A DNA stretch of 64,000 bases from Clostridia bacterium. Lineage in GTDB: Bacteria > Bacillota > Clostridia > Lachnospirales > Lachnospiraceae. Under the pieces are notes generated by a model. That model had not been told where the DNA came from. It made no database searches and was given only the letters and a program-made list of their open reading frames with translations. Each line of letters opens with the position of its first letter. Position 1 is the stretch's first letter. A program made the position numbers and the translations under genes. Positions 1 through 8,300 of this stretch are shown here, piece after piece. The stretch spans positions 62,001 to 126,000 of the forward strand of contig CAJTEN010000014.1 in assembly GCA_910575245.1 (NCBI GenBank), written 5' to 3'.

Positions 1-2538
1 AATAATCTGATCTTATGTGAGGAGACGCTGGCCATTATGGAAGGCGACGAACAGGCGATAGAGATTAAAGAACTTCCCACGACGAAGACGGAAGCGGATA
101 TCAGATGGAGTTCGGAGAATCCTGCCGTTGCGGCAGTTGACAAAAACGGTGTGCTGACAGGCGTGTATGAGGGTGAGACTGTTATCACGGCTGAAACGGA
201 GAACCATAAGGGGGAAACCGTTACGGCCACATGTGCGGTGACAGTGGATGTGCCTGTCTATCAGGTTACTTTCACAGGATACCGTGACAAGGTGATCAAG
301 ACAGAACCGGTTAAGAAGCGGAAGAACGCCACGCCGCCCTATTATGACAGTGAGGATCCGGAAGCATCCGAGTTTACACTGCCGGACGGATATGAATTTA
401 CCGGATGGGAAGGTGATTACGAAAACATTCAGTCTGATACCGTGATCAGGGCCAAATATGAGTTGATCAAGTATCGGATCACCTATGAAGCAAACGGCGG
501 GACGGACATTTCGGCTAATCCGGAGATTTATACGGTGGAGAGCCCGGACATTGTGCTGAATCCTCCCGGAGAAAAAGAGGGTTATCTTTTTACCGGATGG
601 TATGAGGATAAGGAATGCCAGGAGAATCCGATTTCTGTGATCAAACAGGGGAGCCATGGAGACATCACCCTTTATGCAGGCTGGAGAGACGAGAGAGGCC
701 TGTGGATGATGGCGGAGGGAAGTGACGGGCCGGGCAGCATTCCGCCGCAGATTTATACCGGAAAAGCAATCAAACCTGCTGTCGAGGTATGGTATGGGGA
801 CCAGCCTCTCAGCGCAGGGAAAGACTATACCATAAGTTACAAAAACAACACGAATACCAATCAGCTGGATTCCGAGGCGGCAGTAAAGAAGGCTCCCACG
901 GTTACCATTAAGGGCAAGGGCAATTTCGCAGGAACACTTATACAAACCTTTGTAATCCTGCCGAAGTCGATTGAGGAGGAAGACGTCTGGATTGATCCTC
1001 TGGCGGCTGTCTGCCAAGGCGGAAAAGCGGTACGTCCTGTTCCGGCTGTGCTCTGGAACGGCAGGAAGCTGGCAAATAAGAAGAATTTCACAGTAGAATA
1101 TCCCGACCAGGAGACGGGAAACGCCGATGCCTACGCAGCGCCGGGAACCTGGGCTGTCCTGGTGAAAGGATGCGGCAACTATACAGGGGAGCGGGAAATT
1201 CCGCTTACGATCGCAGACCCGGAGGCAGGAGAAGTACTGCTCAGTAAGGTTAAGGTGGCTAAAATACCGGATCAGATGTATACCGGGGATGCGGTGGCGC
1301 TGACACAGGATATGCCCAGGCTGACCCTGGGACAGGAAACGTTGGTGTTAGACGAGGATTATACGCTGGAGTATGGCAGCTGTAAGGATGTCGGCACTTA
1401 TCAGGTAGTGATCACCGGATTGGGTAAATATGTAGGAGTGCGCCGGATCAGCTTTAGGATCAAAGGGATACCGGTGACCACGATGAAGCTCAGCAGGCTT
1501 CCTGACCTTGTTTATACCGGGGAGGATATGCTTCTTGATCCGGATACCCGGGAGGACGCCGCAAACAGGCTGACCATTACGGATCAGTCCGGAGACAACG
1601 TTCTGGAGAAAGGGAAAGACTATGAACTGGAATTTAGTAATTGTAAGAACGTAGGAACTGCGAAAATGAAGATAACCGGAATGGGCGCTTATTCGGGAAC
1701 GATAACGAAGACTTACAAAATAGTGCCCCATTCCCTGGCAGAGGGAAGCGAGGGCATCACCGCCAGGCTGGCTGTTTCTGGTGAACAGGCCTGGCAGATG
1801 GGCGGCACTGTTCCGAAGGTCATTGTCCTTTTCCATGGAAAGGAGCTTGTGGAAGGGACAGATTATACCTTAGGCTACAGAAACAATAAATCCATGACGG
1901 TTACAGCGGGCAAAGAGCCTGCCGTAGTTATCAAGGGCAGGAAAAATTTCAGCGGAAGCAGGGAACTGACCTTTACTATGAAACCCCAGAATATCGCGAA
2001 TATGGCTATTACGGCGCCTGACCTGGAGGAAAACACCAGGACGGGGAAATATATGAGTACGCCGGTGCTTACAGACGGAAACGGTAAGAAGCTTAAGGCG
2101 GGGACGGATTACGAAAAAACTTTCGTCTATGCCGATGAAAACGGGGTTATCCTGGATAAGGCCGCCAGACCCACGGCAGGCGACAGACTGACCGTTACGG
2201 TGACAGGAAAAGGAAATTACAGCGGTGAGATTAAAACCTCTTTCCGCATCATAGCGAAGGGCCATAATATATCTAAAGCGAAGGTGAAGATAAACGGGAA
2301 GTTCTATTATACGGGAAGCAGAATTACACTGTCGAAGAGCGACCTTACCGTCTCCATAGGGAATACGGTACTTTCACAGGATGACTATGATATCATCTAT
2401 GACAGTTATCTTAAGAATATCAACAAAGGTACTGCAAAAGTCACGATCAGAGGGAAAGGAGAGTATGGCGGTACGAAGCAGGTAAGCTTCCGGATCCTCT
2501 CACAGAACATGAAATGGTGGGAGAAGATAATACGCTAG
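1..2538 (+). CDS. Large repeat-rich surface protein, 3' part only
   Basis: The reading frame is already open at base 1 (NNLILCEETLAIMEG...), so the start lies outside the window; 845 residues are visible. The visible part begins with a Big_2-like Ig fold (WSSENPAVAAVD...), then two InlB/Listeria-Bacteroides type repeats ending in FTGWEGDYEN and FTGWYEDKEC...LYAGW, then about seven modules of one repeat: YTG-x-A-x-x-P, GKDYTxxYxNN, GxGNYxGxxxxxFxI. No LPXTG motif or C-terminal membrane segment is visible at the end (...QNMKWWEKIIR). Such proteins are secreted or cell-surface adhesin-like proteins in Lachnospiraceae; the ligand is unknown. The same YTG/GKDY module fills the C-terminal half of the protein at 5361-10694, so the two are relatives. 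No terminator was seen before the next gene. Confidence 0.85.
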   Translation, partial: NNLILCEETLAIMEGDEQAIEIKELPTTKTEADIRWSSENPAVAAVDKNGVLTGVYEGETVITAETENHKGETVTATCAVTVDVPVYQVTFTGYRDKVIKTEPVKKRKNATPPYYDSEDPEASEFTLPDGYEFTGWEGDYENIQSDTVIRAKYELIKYRITYEANGGTDISANPEIYTVESPDIVLNPPGEKEGYLFTGWYEDKECQENPISVIKQGSHGDITLYAGWRDERGLWMMAEGSDGPGSIPPQIYTGKAIKPAVEVWYGDQPLSAGKDYTISYKNNTNTNQLDSEAAVKKAPTVTIKGKGNFAGTLIQTFVILPKSIEEEDVWIDPLAAVCQGGKAVRPVPAVLWNGRKLANKKNFTVEYPDQETGNADAYAAPGTWAVLVKGCGNYTGEREIPLTIADPEAGEVLLSKVKVAKIPDQMYTGDAVALTQDMPRLTLGQETLVLDEDYTLEYGSCKDVGTYQVVITGLGKYVGVRRISFRIKGIPVTTMKLSRLPDLVYTGEDMLLDPDTREDAANRLTITDQSGDNVLEKGKDYELEFSNCKNVGTAKMKITGMGAYSGTITKTYKIVPHSLAEGSEGITARLAVSGEQAWQMGGTVPKVIVLFHGKELVEGTDYTLGYRNNKSMTVTAGKEPAVVIKGRKNFSGSRELTFTMKPQNIANMAITAPDLEENTRTGKYMSTPVLTDGNGKKLKAGTDYEKTFVYADENGVILDKAARPTAGDRLTVTVTGKGNYSGEIKTSFRIIAKGHNISKAKVKINGKFYYTGSRITLSKSDLTVSIGNTVLSQDDYDIIYDSYLKNINKGTAKVTIRGKGEYGGTKQVSFRILSQNMKWWEKIIR

Positions 2539-2658
2539 CGGTGCCGCCGATGGAAGCAGACGCGGCAGACGGTAATTCAGGCAATCATATCGATGCCTTC
2601 GCAGACATGCGGCAAACAGGAACCGGTAAAAGTACAGAAAAGCAGGCAGGAAAAATTC

Positions 2659-3663
2659 ATGGATATAACAGTGGTAATACAACAGATGGTCATTATCTTT
2701 ATTCTGATCGGCGTTGGGGTATTTCTATACAGGAAGAGAATGCTTTCGGAGATGGCTTCGGGCCAGCTATCAGGTCTGATTGTTAATCTGACAAACCCTG
2801 CCCTGCTGATCTGCAGCGCCTTGCAGGAAGGTCCCAAGGTGCCCTTGCGGGAGCTGGGAACGGCGTTGTGCGTGGATCTGGTTATATATGCTGTATTGAT
2901 TGCTGTCGGTCTTCTGATTCCACGCATTCTGCTGGTACCTGCCGGCTATCATTATTCCTACCAGATGCTTACTGTTTTCGGCAATGTAGGCTTTATCGGC
3001 ATCCCGCTTGCGGCTGCCGTGCTGGGAACAGAGTGTTTGATCTATGTATCGATCTACAATCTGCTCTACAATGTGCTGATCTATACCTTCGGCATATCGC
3101 TTCTGCAGCGGGTGGCGGTGAAGCAGGCGGGAGAGGCGGAGACAGCCGCCGCTCCCGGCCTGGAAGAAGCGCAGGATACACAGAACCGCAGCCTGGCGCC
3201 GGGAATGCCGGCGGCAGGCCGGTGGAGGAAGCTGGTCAATGCGGGAACGGTTTCGGCCGCAGCGGCCATTGTGATTTATCTCGGAGACTTCCGGGCGCCC
3301 GCTGTCCTGTCCTCCACGTTGACTTATATCGGACAATGTACGACACTCCTGTCCATGCTGGTGTTGGGAGTGTCGGTGGCGCAGATGAAGCTTAAGGATA
3401 TCATCTCCCATCCGAAGCTGTACGGGTTTGTTTTGCTGCGGCAGATTCTTGTGCCTGTGGGCTGTATTATGCTGCTGCGGCCGTTTCTGGACAATCTGCT
3501 TCTGCTTCGCACTACGGCACTGCTGCTTGCGATGCCTGCCGGAAATATGCCGTTGATGCTGTCCAAACAGCTGCAGATCGATACGGATACGATCGCCCAG
3601 GGAATTATTCTGACAACGGTTCTGGGGCTGGTGACGATTCCGGTGGTAAGTTTATTCTTATAA
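2659..3663 (+). CDS. AEC-family (auxin efflux carrier-like) transporter
   Basis: A 334-residue integral membrane protein of the AEC family (Mem_trans), whose members are secondary transporters of organic acids or related solutes. The hydrophobic profile suggests about ten helices: five before and five after a polar central loop near residues 165-200 (EAETAAAPGLEEAQ...). The family-typical N-terminal half (LSGLIVNLTNPALLI, FGNVGFIGIPLAAAVLG) and C-terminal half (LLLAMPAGNMPLMLSKQ) are present. The open frame extends upstream to 2593, but MDITVVIQQ at 2659 is the better start: it begins at the first helix, follows AGG-containing sequence, and the 22 upstream residues are polar and family-atypical. 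It runs toward pyk (convergent). The substrate cannot be read from sequence. Confidence 0.85.
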   Translation: MDITVVIQQMVIIFILIGVGVFLYRKRMLSEMASGQLSGLIVNLTNPALLICSALQEGPKVPLRELGTALCVDLVIYAVLIAVGLLIPRILLVPAGYHYSYQMLTVFGNVGFIGIPLAAAVLGTECLIYVSIYNLLYNVLIYTFGISLLQRVAVKQAGEAETAAAPGLEEAQDTQNRSLAPGMPAAGRWRKLVNAGTVSAAAAIVIYLGDFRAPAVLSSTLTYIGQCTTLLSMLVLGVSVAQMKLKDIISHPKLYGFVLLRQILVPVGCIMLLRPFLDNLLLLRTTALLLAMPAGNMPLMLSKQLQIDTDTIAQGIILTTVLGLVTIPVVSLFL

Positions 3664-3706
3664 CGAACGACCTGGGAAATTCTGCTTTCGGGCTTGCGAA
3701 GCCTTC

Positions 3707-5122
3707 CTATACAATCTGTACCTTCATCATATTGGTGGTGCCGGACATGCCGATCGGCACGCCGGAGGTGATGACGGTCAAGTCTCCTGCCGTCAGCAGC
3801 TTCATCTTGACGGCGGCCTGGATCGCCTTGTCAAAAAGATTGAAGACCTCCTTCTCCTCTTTGATCACGAGGGGTGTGACGCCCCATGTCAGTGCTAACT
3901 GTCTGCATACCTTCTCCGATGTGGCACAGCTTATGATATCACTCTCAGGACGGTGCTTCGCCAGCATTCTGGCCGACTGGCCGGATTTGGTGACTGTAAC
4001 GATGGCCTTGGCGTTCAGATCCAGTGCGGTGGTGCAGGTGGCGTGGCAGATCGCGTTTGTCACATCCGTGTCTGTCCCGCGTTCGATCCGATAGAAACGT
4101 TTGCGGTAATCTATATCCTGTTCCGCGCGCTCGGTGATCCGCACCATGGTTCTGACGGCTTCCACCGGATAGGCGCCGGCCGCTGTCTCGCCGGAAAGCA
4201 TGACAGCGCTGGTACCGTCATACACGGCATTGGCGACATCGGTGGTTTCGGCTCTGGTGGGACGGGGGTTTTTGATCATGGATTCCAGCATTTGTGTGGC
4301 CGTGATCACCTGCTTGCCTGTGCGGTATACTTTCTTGATGATCTTCTTCTGGATTACGGGAACCTCTTCGTAAGGTATCTCGACTCCCATGTCTCCACGT
4401 GCCACCATGATACCGTCGGATACTGCGATAATATCATCGATATTGTTGACACCTTGCTTGTTTTCTATCTTGGAGATGATCTTGATATCAGTCCCGCCGT
4501 TCTTTTCCAGCAGCTTCCGAAGGTGGAGAATATCGTCCTTTTTCTGGACAAAGGATGCCGCTATGAAATCCACATCCTGGCTGATGCCGAAGAGAATATC
4601 TTCCCGGTCTTTGTCGCTGATATATGGCATGGAAAGATCTACGTCCGGTACATTGACACCTTTATGGTTGGAGACGGTTCCGCCGTTGATTACGCGGCAG
4701 ACGATGTTTTTGCGGTCAACCTGCTCTACCTTCATTTCGATCAGACCGTCATCGATCAGGACGCGCATGCCCACTTCCAGATCTTCGTAGAGACGGTTAT
4801 AGGTCACGCTTACGATGTCCTTCGTCCCTTCCACCTCGTCCGCAGTCAGCGTGAAGAGTTGTCCCTCTTCCAGAACTGCTTTTCCTTCCTTAAAGTTTTT
4901 GGTCCGGACTTCCGGCCCCTTGGTGTCCAACAGGATGGCAACCGGCTTATTCAGCTCTTTGCGGAGCCTTTTTACCAGATCCATGCGCTGCTTGTGCTCT
5001 TCATAGCTTGCATGGGAGAAGTTGCATCTGGCAACATTCATGCCTGCCAGTATTATCTGCCGTAACACGTCCTCGTTATCCGTAGCCGGGCCTAAGGTAC
5101 ATACGATTTTGGTTTTTCTCAT
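3707..5122 (-). CDS. pyk: Pyruvate kinase
   Basis: Converts phosphoenolpyruvate and ADP to pyruvate and ATP, the last step of glycolysis, in the cytoplasm. The 471 residues carry the family motifs: LLDTKGPEVRT near residues 64-74, the catalytic-lysine motif ISKIENKQG, MVARGDMGVEIP, and ITATQMLESMIKNPRPTRAE. The C-terminal allosteric domain is present (VTKSGQSARMLAKHRP). The length matches the short bacterial form; the extra PEP-utilizer domain of the about 585-residue Bacillus type is absent. The ATG is preceded by AAGGAGG at 6-nt spacing. It is a single gene, convergent with the AEC transporter and divergent from the next surface protein. Confidence 0.98.
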   Translation of the reverse strand: MRKTKIVCTLGPATDNEDVLRQIILAGMNVARCNFSHASYEEHKQRMDLVKRLRKELNKPVAILLDTKGPEVRTKNFKEGKAVLEEGQLFTLTADEVEGTKDIVSVTYNRLYEDLEVGMRVLIDDGLIEMKVEQVDRKNIVCRVINGGTVSNHKGVNVPDVDLSMPYISDKDREDILFGISQDVDFIAASFVQKKDDILHLRKLLEKNGGTDIKIISKIENKQGVNNIDDIIAVSDGIMVARGDMGVEIPYEEVPVIQKKIIKKVYRTGKQVITATQMLESMIKNPRPTRAETTDVANAVYDGTSAVMLSGETAAGAYPVEAVRTMVRITERAEQDIDYRKRFYRIERGTDTDVTNAICHATCTTALDLNAKAIVTVTKSGQSARMLAKHRPESDIISCATSEKVCRQLALTWGVTPLVIKEEKEVFNLFDKAIQAAVKMKLLTAGDLTVITSGVPIGMSGTTNMMKVQIV

Positions 5123-5247
5123 GAAATCCTCCTTGTAAAAATCTCGGATTTTCTTATGCGGTGTTCTGTGACGCCCTGGAAAATCTTTTCGTCTTTTTAT
5201 ACATATATTCTGAGCAAAGTGAAGGGTTCTTAAACGTAAAAAATACC

Positions 5248-5276
5248 TTTACACTGCGGAATTTAAATAATACAAT
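5248..5276 (+). promoter_or_regulatory. Sigma-A type promoter of the 1777-aa surface protein
   Basis: TTTACA (5248-5253), a 17-bp spacer and TACAAT (5271-5276). It implies an untranslated leader of roughly 77 nt before the ATG at 5361. The upstream intergenic stretch is AT-rich. Confidence 0.6.
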
Positions 5277-5360
5277 TAAACAAGTAAGCATCTGCAAGGC
5301 CGAAAACAAAATTTATATTTCTAATGGCATTCACTATAAATAAGGAGATAAAGTGCAGTT

Positions 5361-8300
5361 ATGAATGATAATAGAAGTAAGAGAATGAGGAAGAGATTAG
5401 GGGCAGGCATTCTGGCGGTATTTATGGCGTTCACATCGATACAGGTTCCGTCAGGAATCGTTTATGCGGAAGAGATGGCGGCAGTGACGGACAAACCGAC
5501 AGGTATCGAAGGAGCTGCGGGAGCGTCAGAACAGCCCCGGCAGGAAGGGGATCTGCCGGAGACAGGAACCGGTAATCCCGGGAGCGGTGAAGCAGTTAAC
5601 GATGAGGATAGGGCGGAGCCGGGAGAAGACGGGTCTGACACGGATAACGGCGGAGAGGAGACACCGGAAGAAGTACCCGGAGAAGAGCCGGACGGTGAGG
5701 GGAAGCCAGAAGAAGACGGTTCAGGTGAAACGGATACTGCCGGGGAGAAAGACAGTACGGGGGACACGGAAGATGAGCCTTCCGAGGGCGAGGGAGATTC
5801 AGGCGAAGGGGAAACCGGAGCGGGAGAGCCTTCTGAGGGAGAGAGTGGCGGCCAGGTTTCAGTGTCAGGCAATGATTTCTTACAGGAAGATTTTCAGGAG
5901 AATGGGGCGGAGGAAAACGGGACAGGTGTTGCTGCGCTGGCGGAGAGTGAGGGCGCATTAAACCTTGCCAATTTATCGGCTGAGTATACCTTGCTGGATG
6001 GGACAACGGTTAGTTCCGCAGCCCAGGGGAAGCCGAAGCTGCTGATTTTCTACAGTAATACCTGCTATAACAGCCGAAGTACAATACAGGGCATAAGCGG
6101 GAAAATCAGTGATTTTTCCGGAGTGGATGTCTGTGCCATAGAAACGAACAAAAATACGCAGGAGAATGTCCTTGCATTTCAGGAAGAATATGGATGTTCT
6201 GAAATTGCTTTTTCTTATGATACGTCTGCCTACAATCAAAACAGTATGTGGAGTTACTTGAGAGCGGCAGGGCTTGCTGACTCCGGGATGATTACATGGC
6301 CGGTGATCTGTTATATCGATGCGGATAATCTCCTGCAATATGTGACCACATCGATCCAGACGGCAGACGGGGTACTGGATAATCTGATAAAGTATTGTGA
6401 TTATGAGGTTTTGGAAGGATACCAGATTACATACATTTTATGCGGCGGTACGAATCATAAAGCAAACCCGGCTGTATATTCTTCGGCCATGGGCACAGTT
6501 GTACTGCAGGATGCGTCCAGATCCGGACATCAGTTTGAAGGATGGTATAAGGAAGCTGCTTATTCTACCAGGGTGACAGAGATTCCTAAGGGTACAGCAG
6601 CTGACATGACAATCTACGCGAAGTGGAGTCCGCTGTCAGCGTCAGGGAAGCCGGAAATTGATATGACGCCTGCAGAGGGCAACATTGTCATGGGATTTTC
6701 AGGTTCCTATTATACGGAGAGCGCGGATAAGATTCTGAAGCGGCTGAATGAGATCCGTCTGGAGGCCTGCAGACAGGGTGTCAGGAATCCGGCTACCGGG
6801 AAGCCCTTGACGCTGGCTGATTATGTACCGCTTTACTGGTCATCAGATCTTGAGGCGATCGCGAGGCTCCGTGCGGCAGAGGCAACTGTCAGCCAGGCTC
6901 ATACGAGACCCAACGGAAAGCTCTGCTTTACCGCAGTTACTACCAATCATAAAAGCACTACTGCAGAAAACCTGGCATGGAATTACAGCGGCCTGATGCA
7001 GGGAATCGAACAGTGGTACGGAGAGAAGAGTGACTGGGTAAATCAAACCGCAGGGGCGGTGACAGGGCATTATACGAGCATGATCAATCCTGGATACAGG
7101 GCAGTAGGACTGGGAGCATTCCGCCTTACCAGCGGCGGCTGGTATGCTGTGGCTCAGGAATTCAGTTATGAGGATACACTGGATGCGTACAAGGATCCGG
7201 GCCAGGGAAAATGTATGCAGTATATGGAGGTACAGGGAAGCAATGTAGCTTCTTTGAAGTTTGACAGTGATCAGGCGGCCTTTATCAGAGAAGGGGATAC
7301 CTATCAGCTTTCTTTGAATGTAACGGCTGACTATAAAGATTATTATGGGGCAGGGAAAAGCTTCAGCGGACCTTATCAGGCAGGTGGAAAGTGGAGTTCT
7401 ACCAATGAAGATGCGGCTGTGGCTGACAGCATGGGGACGGTCAGCGCTAGGGCGAAAGGGAAGACTTCGATCAGTGTGGAAGCGGGGACGAAGTCTGCCA
7501 CGATCGATATCACGGTTTACGGCAGGGATGAGAGCCCGATCCTGATTCAGAATCCCGCGAAGACAACCTATACGGTAGGACAGAAGCTGGATCTTACAGG
7601 GGGAAAGGTCACCTATTCGGTGAACGGGACAACGGAGACGAAGGATATGACGTCCGGGATGCTTAGTGGTTTTGATTCCTCGAAGCCGGGGATTTGTCCT
7701 GTGACAGTGGTCTGCGGCGGTTATGCGGCCAGCTTTGACACACTGATCGTGGAGGAGCCGAAGCTGGAGCAGACGGCGGCCTATGGGCAGATGCTTGGAG
7801 ATATTCCGCTGCCGCCCAATGAGTATGGCGCCTATTCGTGGCAGGACGGTACGCAGCTTTTGAAAGAAGTGGGTACCCGTTTCTTCATGGCCGAATTTAC
7901 GCCCAATGACGGGGCGCGTTTCCAGAAGCTGACAGACCTGCAGATTGAGGTGACAACGCAGAGAGCGCTTGGAAGCGATTTTGAAATAGCTTATAAGAAT
8001 AATCTCTTTACCTATAATGGTGCAGAACAGGAGCCTAAGGTAGTGGTAACGGCATCAGACGGCGGGAACACGGATTTCGGGGAGAGCAGTATTGTGCTGA
8101 CGGAAGGTCAGGATTACCTGTTGTCTTATCAGAACAATAGAAACGCCGGTACTGCCACAGTGACGGTGGAGGGCACAGGCGATTACATGGGAAGCATTAC
8201 CGGAACCTTTGAGATTAAACCGGCAAGGCTGGTGATCCGCGCCAAGGACAAGACAATCCTGATTAATTCCGGGATTCCCGGAGAAGACGAGTATGAATAT

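Noticed and set aside
5462..6006. Pro/Ser-rich open frames opposite the acidic linker of the surface protein
   Set aside because: Mirror of the low-complexity Glu/Gly codons on the coding strand; no ribosome binding site or family match.
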